Below are positions 16,845 through 24,984 of a stretch of DNA of 64,000 nucleotides, in pieces. Under the pieces are notes generated by a model. It was given only the letters and a program-made list of their open reading frames with translations, did no database searches and was not told the origin of the DNA. A program made the position numbers and the translations under genes. Each line of letters begins with the position of its first letter. The first letter of the stretch is position 1. The stretch is from CAYMJV01 sp964390545 (GTDB taxonomy: Bacteria; Desulfobacterota; BSN033; UBA1163), in assembly GCA_964390545.1 (NCBI GenBank), contig CAYMJV010000004.1, forward strand, positions 9,901-73,900. Direction: 5' to 3'.

Positions 16845-17171
16845 TTAAGGTTTGGGCCTGCAGTTTTGATAAATGTTCCCTTTATCAACTTCGATGGTGG
16901 CGATCTCTCCTTTCAACCAGAAGGTCGAATTCCCATCACTGTATCTAGCCCCTGAAGCAGATGGCACTTTGGGGAGGTAAATCCATCTGCGATCAATGGT
17001 CAACATAACCATCTCACCGCGCGTATCAAGCTCCACCCCGAGGGTCTTGCCTTCGTCACATTGATAGATAAATTTCTCGGTACTTATTCCTTTGGGGGAT
17101 GAACAACAGGTGAGGGTGAAAAGGAAAAGAAGGATTCCCAGGTAAACAAACAGGGCTCTATTCATCTTCAT
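16845..17171 (-). CDS. mliC: MliC-family lysozyme inhibitor lipoprotein
   Basis: A 108-residue lipoprotein: basic start, hydrophobic segment and lipobox ending L-T-C-C near residue 23. The rest is the MliC/PliC fold: FIYQCDEGKTLGVEL, the loop LPKVPSASGARYSDG (with the Ser/Arg that enter the lysozyme active site in characterised members) and a final NC that pairs with the first Cys. The protein would sit in the outer or inner membrane facing the periplasm and block c-type lysozymes. An AAGGAG site precedes the ATG. The neighbour upstream is an M42 peptidase gene, 21 bases away, so the two may be co-transcribed. Confidence 0.85.
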   Translation of the reverse strand: MKMNRALFVYLGILLFLFTLTCCSSPKGISTEKFIYQCDEGKTLGVELDTRGEMVMLTIDRRWIYLPKVPSASGARYSDGNSTFWLKGEIATIEVDKGNIYQNCRPKP

Positions 17172-17192
17172 GTCTCTCTCCTTCAGAAGTGA

Positions 17193-18266
17193 TCATTTCG
17201 TTAAACTTTCCACGGTCTCCGCATTGAGCTTTTTGATCGCAGCCGTTACGAGTCTTACGGTCTGATCGTAATCATCCCGATGGATGACGCCCGCGTGGCT
17301 GTGGATATGCCGGGTGGGAACGGCAACGACGAGATTGGGAACTCCACGGCGGTGGAGATGGATGGCGCCTGAATCCGTACCTCCTCGATCGAGGAGATCA
17401 AACTGATAAGGGACCTTAAGTTCTTCGGCTGTTTCGATGAAGAGGTCACGGAGGCGGAGGTTCGGGATCATACTGCCGTCACGGATCACGATGACGGGTC
17501 CCTTTCCGAGCCTTCCCTGGGCATCCTCTTTTTTCACATCTGGTACATCGCCCGCAACTCCGGCCTCCATGGTGAGTCCCACATCGGGTTCGACCACCCA
17601 CGCGCTTGTCCGAGCCCCCCGGAGCCCTACCTCCTCCTGGACCGTCCCAACCCCATAAACGCTATTCGGATGCTTTTCCCGAACCAGATTCTTGATCACA
17701 TCAATCACTAGAGCACATCCGACCCGGTCGTCAAACCCCTTGGCGAAGTAGGTCTTACCTGTTCCTGATAGGGTGAAAGGGAAAACAGGGATGATAGGAT
17801 CTCCCGGTCGAATGCCCAATGCCTTCACTTCCTCCTGAGAGGTAGCGCCCACATCGATGTACATGTCTTTAGGTTCCAGAAGCTTCTTGCGCTCCTCATC
17901 GGAGAGGATATGAGGGGGTTTGGATCCGATCAACCCTGGGACATCACCCTTCCGGGATTTAATGACCACACGCTGGGCCAGCATCACATGGCCCCACCAT
18001 CCTCCGAGCGTACTGAATCTGATAAACCCCTCATCCGTGATGAGCTTCACGATGAAGCCGATTTCATCCATGTGTCCGGCGATCATGATCCGTGGTGTCT
18101 CGGCTTCGCCCTTCTTGCGGCATACAATACTACCGAGCCGGTCTTGTTCAATGACCGTTATCTTCTGAAGATGTTTTCGAATAATCTCACGAACCTCCTG
18201 CTCATAACCTGAGATCCCTGAAGCCTCTGTCAGCTCACGAAGGAGTTCCACGGTTTCATCCGACAT
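17193..18266 (-). CDS. M42 family metallo-aminopeptidase
   Basis: A cytoplasmic M42 (glutamyl aminopeptidase/deblocking aminopeptidase, FrvX-like) protein of about 357 residues. Motifs: AGHMDEIGFIV (first metal His and Asp), GKTYFAKGFDDRVGC (bridging Asp), VGTVQEEVGLRGA (catalytic Glu pair), DRGGTDSGAIHLHRRGVPN and the final GVIHRDDYD. Such enzymes form dodecameric shells and trim short peptides, which fits the presence of two peptide importers. A start at 18329 is open, but the ATG at 18266 is preferred because it has a GGGAGG site and gives the conserved N-terminus. Confidence 0.9.
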   Translation of the reverse strand: MSDETVELLRELTEASGISGYEQEVREIIRKHLQKITVIEQDRLGSIVCRKKGEAETPRIMIAGHMDEIGFIVKLITDEGFIRFSTLGGWWGHVMLAQRVVIKSRKGDVPGLIGSKPPHILSDEERKKLLEPKDMYIDVGATSQEEVKALGIRPGDPIIPVFPFTLSGTGKTYFAKGFDDRVGCALVIDVIKNLVREKHPNSVYGVGTVQEEVGLRGARTSAWVVEPDVGLTMEAGVAGDVPDVKKEDAQGRLGKGPVIVIRDGSMIPNLRLRDLFIETAEELKVPYQFDLLDRGGTDSGAIHLHRRGVPNLVVAVPTRHIHSHAGVIHRDDYDQTVRLVTAAIKKLNAETVESLTK

Positions 18267-18527
18267 AAGAAAGCCTCCCTTCCCAGAGTTACAGAGTAGA
18301 ATATCTGATTTATATGTCCCTTTCAACACCCATTATCCCTTTTCCGCATTTGTTTTGTTTTCACTCAATTTAATCTGTTCTTTCTTTTAGCAAGGTCTGT
18401 CGTGTGCTTATCGCCTCATCTTTCAATCATTTTCATTCAAATCCCCAATTCGCAATCCGCAATCTTTTTAGCATCAGCCTATCACCTAATTCCTCTTTTT
18501 AAAGTACCAAGAAGTCCAAATCATGCA
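18267..18527. other. AT-rich spacer with short repeat fragment
   Basis: AT-rich sequence between the M42 gene and the sigma54-controlled small gene. It contains AATTCGCAATCCGCAATC (18449-18466), a fragment of the intergenic repeat vocabulary also seen near 41190 and 46460. No gene is supported. Confidence 0.4.
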
Positions 18528-18556
18528 AATTTTTGATAAAATTTTGATCAAAAATT
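18528..18556. promoter_or_regulatory. Palindrome upstream of a sigma54 promoter
   Basis: Perfect 10-base arms AATTTTTGAT (18528-18537) and ATCAAAAATT (18547-18556) around nine A/T-rich bases, centred about 95 bases upstream of the -24 box at 18637. The position suits an activator site, but its sequence differs from the TGACAAA palindromes elsewhere, so a different regulator or an A/T-rich bending site is possible. Confidence 0.45.
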
Positions 18557-18635
18557 GTTAATTATGACATCGTTCAAAAAACTGTTTTTTCGAAATAATT
18601 CATAATTCTAAACACTTATCGCTATGTTGAATCAC

Positions 18636-18651
18636 TGGCATTAAAGTTGCT
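18636..18651 (+). promoter_or_regulatory. Sigma54 promoter of the 83-residue protein gene
   Basis: TGGCAT-TAAAG-TTGCT, one base from the consensus TGGCAC-N5-TTGCW, with exact GG to GC spacing. Transcription would begin near 18662, about 13 bases before the TTG start or 31 before the alternative ATG. Confidence 0.7.
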
Positions 18652-18674
18652 TAACTAATCTCAGCGAGGTTACT

Positions 18675-18926
18675 TTGCAAAGCGGGTATGAGATGAACGA
18701 CGGTGAATATTACTTGGGGATCAGCACAACAACAGACCCTAATCACCCTAAATTGGTCCTTGGGTTTAAGTTAGCTGGGGAAAAAGTGGAGATTTACAAG
18801 AACCGAGATGCGTACATTGTCGTCAATACAAAGACGGACAAGTACCTGATGTGCCTGGGTTGGAAACATGCACACTATGTCTTTGAGGAGTGTGTCAGAA
18901 CGCTAACCCCTATAGGGCGAGCCTAG
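18675..18926 (+). CDS. Small protein of unknown function, sigma54-controlled
   Basis: An 83-residue protein that I do not recognise. The TTG start follows a GAGG at 18666-18669; an ATG at 18693 (77 residues, MNDGEYYLG) is an alternative with a GCGGG upstream. No signal or membrane helix is seen. The chain alternates strands (YYLGIS, KLVLGFKL, KVEIY, AYIVVNT, KYLMCLGW) and ends in a helix with two Cys; it looks like a compact beta-rich domain. It is transcribed alone from a near-consensus sigma54 promoter 13 bases upstream and is followed by a convergent peptidase gene. Reality as a gene is supported by the promoter and the coding pattern. Confidence 0.6.
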   Translation: MQSGYEMNDGEYYLGISTTTDPNHPKLVLGFKLAGEKVEIYKNRDAYIVVNTKTDKYLMCLGWKHAHYVFEECVRTLTPIGRA

Positions 18927-19037
18927 CAAGCAGATAAGGGAATGATCCTTTTCTAGCCGGTACGAAAATTTCCTGAGCCTGTTTAATATCAAACCAGAAT
19001 CCCTCCTCCTATTCATCCAGGAAAGAAGATCATGATT

Positions 19038-19919
19038 CTAAAAGTTTAGAAGCGTCAGGTGCAATCCCTTGACCACTTCGGCCGTCTGCTCAAAATCGAG
19101 GGTGTCAATCGTATCCGTCTCCAGGTGGTAATTCTTGTTCCTGAAGAAGGAAGTGTCCGTGATCATGATGGCTCTGAATCCATAATGCCAGAAGGAGTAG
19201 TTGTCGGAAAGATTAATGCCTCCGAAAAATTCCGGGGCTGTCAAGGACCTTGAATCGAGCCCCGAATATCTTCTTATGCCTTTCTTAAAGAGAGAGACAT
19301 ATTTGGAAGAACGGAAATTTCCAACCACCCCGATGTAGTTTCCTGTTTTAGGATAGAAAAATGCCATGCCCGGGAAGGGATACCGTTGAATGGTCTCCTT
19401 GCTGAAATATCCGATCATCTCAAGAGAGATCATTACCTCCACCGGGGTCTTCTGATCCCTTAGATGTTTTGCATAGACCATGCTCCCCATATGCGGGGAT
19501 CCAAAGCAGGGAGGCTCTTCGTTCGCAAAGGCAGCAAAGACGAGGGTCTTTTGATTGGCACAAGGTTGATGCAGTCTCGCCAATTCCAGTAGTCCTGCTA
19601 GGCCTGAGGCGTTATCATCTGCCCCCGGTGTTCCAGGCACCGTATCATAATGGGCACCGATAATTAAAATCTCCTTATCGCTTCCTTTTTTTTCAACGAT
19701 TAGATTCGAAACACTTTTGCTGTAACAGTTGTAGGTTTGGCGCCAGACCTCGTACCCATAAGAGGTGAGGACAGATTCGATATATTCTGTAGCCTGGCTA
19801 AGGGAGCCATTCCTCCAGAGATGGCGCTCTCCGATCTTCACCGAGAGGTGCTCTACATGTCGATAGAGGTTTCTTGTTACCTCCTCTTTCTGGAAAGTCG
19901 GAATTTCATCTTTTTTCAT
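19038..19919 (-). CDS. M28 family zinc peptidase
   Basis: A 293-residue M28 (aminopeptidase Y/S, IAP-like) metallopeptidase. Metal ligands and catalytic residues are in IIGAHYDTVPGTPGADDNASG (His and bridging Asp, about residues 87-107), FAAFANEEPP (Glu-Glu, about 131), VMISLEMIGYF (Asp/Glu position) and a late HLETDTIDTLD (His, about 272). No signal peptide is visible, so a cytoplasmic or non-classical location is likely. The ribosome binding site is weak. It is 63 bases from the nuclease gene on the same strand and may be co-transcribed with it. Confidence 0.88.
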   Translation of the reverse strand: MKKDEIPTFQKEEVTRNLYRHVEHLSVKIGERHLWRNGSLSQATEYIESVLTSYGYEVWRQTYNCYSKSVSNLIVEKKGSDKEILIIGAHYDTVPGTPGADDNASGLAGLLELARLHQPCANQKTLVFAAFANEEPPCFGSPHMGSMVYAKHLRDQKTPVEVMISLEMIGYFSKETIQRYPFPGMAFFYPKTGNYIGVVGNFRSSKYVSLFKKGIRRYSGLDSRSLTAPEFFGGINLSDNYSFWHYGFRAIMITDTSFFRNKNYHLETDTIDTLDFEQTAEVVKGLHLTLLNF

Positions 19920-19982
19920 TTGGTTTTGGAAGTCTTATCGCTCGTGTCATCCGAATCCCTTTCAGGGCATGGGACATCCCCA

Positions 19983-20891
19983 CTAAACCTGGCAGACTTT
20001 TCTGAAATTACACCGGAGGGTTACCGGTTCGTCCTTCACCTTACTGAAACGCTCTTCCTCCAAGGGAGTGTTCTTCTCCATATCCATCAACAGAGACTGC
20101 ATATCCTTGACGCTTCCCCGGATATATCCTTTAATCGCATTGGCCTCTTGATGGCCCACGGAAAACCAATTTGCCTTGTCAAAAGAGAGATTGTACTCAA
20201 TCACCCGGAGGGACTCCGGAGGAGAGTGCCATCTTTCCATTGCGTAGAGGGCATAGCAGGAGAGTTGGATGCTGAGGTCCTCGGAAAGGCTCTTCCCTGT
20301 CTTCCAGTCGTAGATGAATGCGTCCTCTCCCTCCTTGATGGCACAGTCAATGACCAGATTGATCTTCACCTGGTCCAGATGGAATGAGGAGAACTCTTCC
20401 ACTTCCAGCCACCCTGCCTTCGGATGGGATTTCAAGCCGGCGTAGATATCGGAGGCGTAGAAATGTCTGAGGCAGGTTTCCACATGATTGGCCACTTCCT
20501 TCCACTCCTCGTCCGGCACTTCCATCTCATATTCATGCTCAAAGAGGGCACAGGCCTTGGGATTCTTCCAGTAATTCTTCAATTTTGAGGAGCGGAACTC
20601 AGCCCTCATCTGATCGAGGGTGATGGCGACGATTTCATCGACTGGAAGGACCCGGATCCCTCTTCGGATATTGTTGAGGCTTCTCTCGATACACTCATGG
20701 ACCTTCTCTCCGGCCCAGGCGTGTCGGTTTTTGAGGTTCTTCAGGATGTAGATTTGGCGGGTTCTTTCCGGAGCATCTTCGAGCCAGCCGTTCCAGTAGC
20801 CATAATAGGCAAACCAGTATTGCCTAGGACAGGTCTTGAAGATCTCATCTCTCGTCTTCGACCAGGAAAATTCGTTTTTCAGTTCGGTCAT
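19983..20891 (-). CDS. PD-(D/E)XK nuclease, RecB/Cas4-like
   Basis: A 302-residue protein of the PD-(D/E)XK superfamily. It opens with SWSKTRDEIFKTCPRQYWFAYYG, the Ser-Tyr/Lys-Cys entry typical of AddB/RecB C-terminal and Cas4-like nucleases, and has the active-site pair NLVIDCAIKEG then FIYDWKTGK (Asp, Asp-x-Lys, about residues 185-207), followed by QLSCYALYA (motif with the conserved Gln and Tyr). One Cys near residue 20 and two near the end (CNFRKVC) could hold part of an Fe-S cluster; the usual set is four. There are no CRISPR or AddA genes nearby. Likely a stand-alone DNA exonuclease. Confidence 0.78.
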   Translation of the reverse strand: MTELKNEFSWSKTRDEIFKTCPRQYWFAYYGYWNGWLEDAPERTRQIYILKNLKNRHAWAGEKVHECIERSLNNIRRGIRVLPVDEIVAITLDQMRAEFRSSKLKNYWKNPKACALFEHEYEMEVPDEEWKEVANHVETCLRHFYASDIYAGLKSHPKAGWLEVEEFSSFHLDQVKINLVIDCAIKEGEDAFIYDWKTGKSLSEDLSIQLSCYALYAMERWHSPPESLRVIEYNLSFDKANWFSVGHQEANAIKGYIRGSVKDMQSLLMDMEKNTPLEEERFSKVKDEPVTLRCNFRKVCQV

Positions 20892-21061
20892 GAAGTGGCT
20901 TTCATTCTACTCTCGTAAAGAATGCTTTGGTCCGTGGGGATATCTCCTTCGGGTATCTTCTCCTTTCTTCACAGAACACCGAAAATAGTATAATCGATTC
21001 AAAGAAAAATTGAAATCCGGACTTTTCAGGGACCCCTTTGAATGACAACCTCCCTGTGTGC
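20892..21061. other. Spacer upstream of the nuclease gene
   Basis: No promoter with good boxes and no RNA gene is seen. A 73-codon minus-strand open frame here has no ribosome binding site or familiar motif and is not called. Confidence 0.4.
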
Positions 21062-21093
21062 CAAATTTGTCAGTTGTCTGACAAATTTGTTCA
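21062..21093. promoter_or_regulatory. Strong palindrome upstream of a sigma54 promoter
   Basis: Perfect 12-base arms CAAATTTGTCAG (21062-21073) and CTGACAAATTTG (21078-21089) around TTGT. The right arm plus TTCA also reads as TGACAAATTTGTTCA, almost the same inward dyad as at 31211-31227. It lies 80-105 bases upstream of the -24 box at 21168, the usual place for a sigma54 activator. Confidence 0.6.
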
Positions 21094-21166
21094 AAATTGC
21101 TGGAATTTAGGGAGAAGCAGATTTTCAATCCTTTTTGGAAACGATAAGTTATCGATTTTAAAGAGA

Positions 21167-21182
21167 TGGCATGGGATTTGCT
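21167..21182 (+). promoter_or_regulatory. Sigma54 promoter of a small protein gene
   Basis: TGGCAT-GGGAT-TTGCT with exact GG to GC spacing and one departure from consensus. Transcription would start near 21193 and read into the small gene that follows. Confidence 0.7.
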
Positions 21183-21251
21183 TTAATTAACCAACAGGAT
21201 CGATGCCTTTTCTGACGGGAAGGCGGGAACCCTGATATTACCAAAAAGGGA

Positions 21252-21518
21252 TTGATTGCGGCTAAGGATTGGTCAAAGATGACCACTGCTCTGATCAAAG
21301 GAGATCAACACTCAAATCATCATGGGGGAGCCGCCATGAAAACGAAAGAAGGAGATCAATTCAAGAACGCTGTGGATGGGGTGGAATATATCCTTAGGAA
21401 AATTGTGAATCGAATGGCTCTTCTTGAATCTAAAGACGGAAAGAGGCAGATTCTAACAGAGGTTGATAATCTAAAAATTGACTCCTTCTATCAGAAAATG
21501 GAATTGAACGAGACATAA
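21252..21518 (+). CDS. Small helical protein of unknown function, sigma54-controlled
   Basis: An open frame of 88 codons from a TTG at 21252. The better start may be the ATG at 21336, which has a GGGGGAG site five bases upstream and gives a 60-residue protein. That core (from MKTKEGDQF) is charged and mostly helical (VEYILRKIVNRMALLESKDGKRQILTE), without signal peptide or Cys. I do not recognise a family; it resembles many short cytosolic proteins that could be regulators or adaptors. It is the only gene behind the sigma54 promoter at 21167-21182 and converges on the beta-lactamase/NamZ gene. Confidence 0.55.
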   Translation: MIAAKDWSKMTTALIKGDQHSNHHGGAAMKTKEGDQFKNAVDGVEYILRKIVNRMALLESKDGKRQILTEVDNLKIDSFYQKMELNET

Positions 21519-21570
21519 GAATCACGAAAATTCTTCCTCTCATCCTTCCTTTTCTTCTCTTCTCTGAAAG

Positions 21571-23940
21571 CTAATAAAGCAAATACTTAACCCGTAACTT
21601 TTGAAACTCTTCAAGAGATTCTTCCCATTTCGACACAATGAAGTGAGGTTCGCTCTCCTTGAGGGCGTCGACAAGCCAGCGACTGCCCATCAGCCCAAGC
21701 GTCTTGTCGATCTCAAAATCCTTTGGGTACAGCCGGTAAAGCGCACTTGCGATTTCAATCCCGAGGGAGGGAGAATCAAAGCACTGACGGTCATTCAGGA
21801 TAATCTGAATCCCATGGCACGGCTGGTCTTTGAAGCGATACCTGTGAGGTACAAAATGGGCTGGCCTGAATCTGACCCCAGGGATCTGGCGCTCATTCAA
21901 ATACTGGGTCAGCTCATCAGCACTCACCCATGGAGCGCCGAGGAGCTCGAAAGGAGTGTCCGTCCCTCTCCCCACGCTCACGTTGGCTCCCTCGACCATG
22001 GCGACTCCAGGATAGAGAATCGCTTGGGTGAGAGATCGTAAGTTGGGAGAGGGATTCACCCAGGGCAGGCCGGTCTCATCATACCAGCTTGTCCGCCGGT
22101 AGTCGGCCATTTTGATGACATGGAGCTTCACGCCGATCTTGTTTTCGACATTGAACATCTCCGCAAGTTCTCCCACGGTCATGCCATGCCGGATCGGCAA
22201 AGGAAAATAGCCGGTAAAGGATTTCATGTCCCTATTCATCATCGGCCCCTGGATCCTCGAGCCTGTAAGAGGATTCGGTCGGTCCAGAACATAGAACGCG
22301 ATCCCTTTCTTTGCCGCGGCTTCCATCGCATAGCCCAGCGTGGTGATGTAGGTGTAGAAGCGCGTCCCCGCATCCTGGATATCAAAGACCAGAGCATCAA
22401 GGCCATCCAACATCTTCTTCGAAGGCTTTAGAATATCTCCATAAAGGCTATAGACAGGCAGGCCCGTCAATGAATCCCTACTATGGCGCACCCTGCCCTC
22501 CAGCTTGCCAGAGAGGCCATGCTCCGGACTGAAGATCTTCACCAGGCTCACCCCGGGCGCGCGTCGGATGAGATCTATGGAACGCCTTCCCCCCGAATTA
22601 ACACCGGAGTGGTTCGTAATGAGCCCCACACGTAATCCGACCAAGGGGGAGAACTTCTTTGCAACCAAAACGTCCAGTCCCGTTTGTACCTTTCCCTGTG
22701 AATCCCCACCGTAGTAGTTCTTCAGGGAGGGTCTCTTTGCGAGAACTTGTTCCGGGAAAACCATCCCAACCACCCCGTTGATAAGAGACAGGATCTGAGA
22801 TCGCAGAGGATCGGCATTGCCTTTGCCAATGGGATGCAAGCGACTGGTTAGAATGATCACATAGGTCTCAGAAATTGGATCGATCCAGATGCCAGTGCCG
22901 GTGAACCCTGTATGTCCATAAGAGCCTGCGGGGAAGAGTTCATCGCGATTGGAGGCAAAGGGTCCGTCGATGTCCCACCCCAACCCTCGTAATGGGAGTC
23001 GATCAGACGGCGATTGGGGCAGAGTCATCTTCTCGACCGTAGAAGGTTCAAGAATTCTTACATCGTGAAGGCTGCCGTCATTAAGCATCATCCGGACGAA
23101 GATCGAAAGGTCATCGGCCGTTGAGAAGAGCCCAGCATGACCGGCGACACCGCCCATTCTGGAGGCGACTCCATCATGGACAGTCCCTCGGCACATCTGC
23201 CCTGTTGCCCGGTCCCACTGGGTAGGTGCGATGCGATGATGAAGATCAGGAGGGGGCTTGAAGCAGCTATCTTTCATTCCAAGGGGCCTGAAGATATACT
23301 CATCGCAATACTGATCAAGGGATTGCCCTGAAATGCGTTGGATGAGCTCACCGAGGATTTGAAAATTGATATCACTGTAGGTGAAGAGTGTTCCTGGAAT
23401 GGAGATGGGTTTCTCTTCAACAATCTTCTTGAGCCCTTCTTTGTAACCAGACCAATCAGGTCTTAGATCGAGTCCGGATCGAAGCCCCGAATAATGGGTG
23501 AGAAGGTGACGGACCGTGATTTGTTCTTTCCCATTTATGTTAAACTCCTGCCAGTATTTAGCGATGGGGTCATCGAGCCTCACTTTCCCGGTTTCGATGA
23601 GCTGCATGAACGCTGTCGTCGTAGCAATGACCTTGGTGAGGGATGCAACGTCGAAAATGGTATCCGGGGTCATAGGCACCCTTTTCGGCTTAAATGCTCG
23701 CAGGCCCAAAGCGCAACGATAGAGAACCTTTTCCCGGTTCCCAATCAGAATAACGGCTCCTGGAACCTGGCCTGTTCGAATCGCTCTCTTGGTACTTTCT
23801 TCAATGGCTGCTATTTGCTCCCGGGAGAGTGCTTCCAGGGAATGGGCTGGAGAAAAGAGGAAGGTTTGGATCAACGCAGGAAGTATCAGTATGAAAGAAC
23901 TTTTTGACCATGCCACCATTTTAATCTTTTTGTCGGACAT
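21571..23940 (-). CDS. Serine beta-lactamase-like hydrolase fused to DUF1343 (NamZ-type muramidase)
   Basis: A 789-residue exported protein with two enzymes. Residues about 40-395 are a class C beta-lactamase/penicillin-binding fold: active serine in ASLTK (about residue 99), YSDINF in place of YxN, and HTGFTGTG in place of the KTG box. Residues about 425-789 are DUF1343, the fold of the exo-beta-N-acetylmuramidase NamZ: LITNHSGVN, FSPEHGLSG, FDIQDAGTRFYTYI, LDRPNPLTG and PWVNPSPN. Together they suggest peptidoglycan turnover or cell-wall recycling. A signal peptide spans about residues 10-35. The start at 23940 overlaps the M23 gene by 20 bases; an ATG at 23919, directly after that gene's stop, is equally plausible. 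Confidence 0.88.
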   Translation of the reverse strand: MSDKKIKMVAWSKSSFILILPALIQTFLFSPAHSLEALSREQIAAIEESTKRAIRTGQVPGAVILIGNREKVLYRCALGLRAFKPKRVPMTPDTIFDVASLTKVIATTTAFMQLIETGKVRLDDPIAKYWQEFNINGKEQITVRHLLTHYSGLRSGLDLRPDWSGYKEGLKKIVEEKPISIPGTLFTYSDINFQILGELIQRISGQSLDQYCDEYIFRPLGMKDSCFKPPPDLHHRIAPTQWDRATGQMCRGTVHDGVASRMGGVAGHAGLFSTADDLSIFVRMMLNDGSLHDVRILEPSTVEKMTLPQSPSDRLPLRGLGWDIDGPFASNRDELFPAGSYGHTGFTGTGIWIDPISETYVIILTSRLHPIGKGNADPLRSQILSLINGVVGMVFPEQVLAKRPSLKNYYGGDSQGKVQTGLDVLVAKKFSPLVGLRVGLITNHSGVNSGGRRSIDLIRRAPGVSLVKIFSPEHGLSGKLEGRVRHSRDSLTGLPVYSLYGDILKPSKKMLDGLDALVFDIQDAGTRFYTYITTLGYAMEAAAKKGIAFYVLDRPNPLTGSRIQGPMMNRDMKSFTGYFPLPIRHGMTVGELAEMFNVENKIGVKLHVIKMADYRRTSWYDETGLPWVNPSPNLRSLTQAILYPGVAMVEGANVSVGRGTDTPFELLGAPWVSADELTQYLNERQIPGVRFRPAHFVPHRYRFKDQPCHGIQIILNDRQCFDSPSLGIEIASALYRLYPKDFEIDKTLGLMGSRWLVDALKESEPHFIVSKWEESLEEFQKLRVKYLLY

Positions 23941-24829
23941 TATTTGTGAGATTTGAAAGTGTTCCTATTTTTAGAAGGGAAAGTGGATCCACTCGAGCCC
24001 CATTGATTCTAATTCCCCAATGCAGGTGAGGACCCGTGGATCTTCCCGTGGATCCCACCCGACCCAGTATGGCTCCTGTACGGACTAGATTTCCTTCCTT
24101 GACGAGTACTTCTGAGAGATGGAAATACATTGAGTATAACCCCCATCCATGATCAAGAAGGACCGATTTCCCGGTGAAGAAGAGCTCATCCACGAGGACA
24201 ACCACCCCATGATTGCTGGCCAATACAGGGGTTCCTTTCTCTGCTCGTAGGTCAACCCCGGTATGTTGACTTCTTTGCTGTCCATTAATGATACGGTTTA
24301 ATCCAAATCCTGTGGAGATTTCCCCCTCCACTGGACGGACAAAAACACCCTCCCAAAGTTTTTCATCCCGGAAGGTTTGAAACAAGGCCTGCAGCTTCCT
24401 TGCCTCCTGATTGACTCGTTCAAGAGTCTTCGCATCCAAATCTACCATGGAAGGTGGTAGCGAAAGGGCCTGGATCCCGAAATCAACCTTCTCCACCCTT
24501 AATGAAAGGGTGTTCGAATAAACCCTGTTGTCTGAATCTGTCGCAATGACTTTGATTTCATAAGTTGCAGGTGAGGTGCTCATGTCAATTCCAATGAGGC
24601 CCTCGTAAGTCCCTGTTTCGTTGTTGAAGGCGATTGGAAATCTTTCTCCCTGAAATTCCCCATGGATGGACTTGAGGGATGCCGGCCTTGATGTCCTTAC
24701 AAGGCATACATCCCCTTGCCTGGCCACCTTCGGGAAAGACTCAACGCGAAGATCGCTTTCACCGTGCGCAGCTATTCCCGTGGTTATTAGGAGAACAGGG
24801 ATAAGAAGAACCTGCAAGAAAAGTCTCAC
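23921..24829 (-). CDS. M23 family metallopeptidase (LytM domain)
   Basis: A 302-residue exported peptidase with signal peptide (residues about 1-23), an Ig-like beta domain (about 25-110) and a C-terminal M23/LytM domain. Zinc ligands: HTGVDLR (His and Asp, about 200) and HLHWG (about 278); the middle YFHLSE is also canonical. All ligands are present, so it is probably an active endopeptidase for peptidoglycan cross-bridges rather than an EnvC-like activator. Start is GTG with GGGGAG upstream. It overlaps the beta-lactamase/NamZ gene, which makes a cell-wall hydrolase operon. Confidence 0.9.
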   Translation of the reverse strand: MRLFLQVLLIPVLLITTGIAAHGESDLRVESFPKVARQGDVCLVRTSRPASLKSIHGEFQGERFPIAFNNETGTYEGLIGIDMSTSPATYEIKVIATDSDNRVYSNTLSLRVEKVDFGIQALSLPPSMVDLDAKTLERVNQEARKLQALFQTFRDEKLWEGVFVRPVEGEISTGFGLNRIINGQQRSQHTGVDLRAEKGTPVLASNHGVVVLVDELFFTGKSVLLDHGWGLYSMYFHLSEVLVKEGNLVRTGAILGRVGSTGRSTGPHLHWGIRINGARVDPLSLLKIGTLSNLTNNVRQKD

Positions 24830-24919
24830 CTGATCGCTCCCCTTATCTGATCATTTTCTGTTTCTAACGTCTTCAAAACAAAATGTTCTTTGCTCTATGC
24901 CGTGTGCTGTTAGGACAAG

Positions 24920-24948
24920 TTGCTATTTTCCATTTAGGTAAGTATGAT
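24920..24948 (+). promoter_or_regulatory. Sigma70 promoter of the thioesterase gene
   Basis: TTGCTA (24920-24925), 17-base spacer, TATGAT (24943-24948), about 35 bases before the ATG. Confidence 0.5.
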
Positions 24949-24984
24949 TTTTCATAATAAGAACATCCTCAGGAGGGCTTGTCA

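Noticed and set aside
20907..21128. 73-codon minus-strand frame
   Set aside because: No ribosome binding site, it runs through the 21062-21093 palindrome, and its composition is not protein-like.
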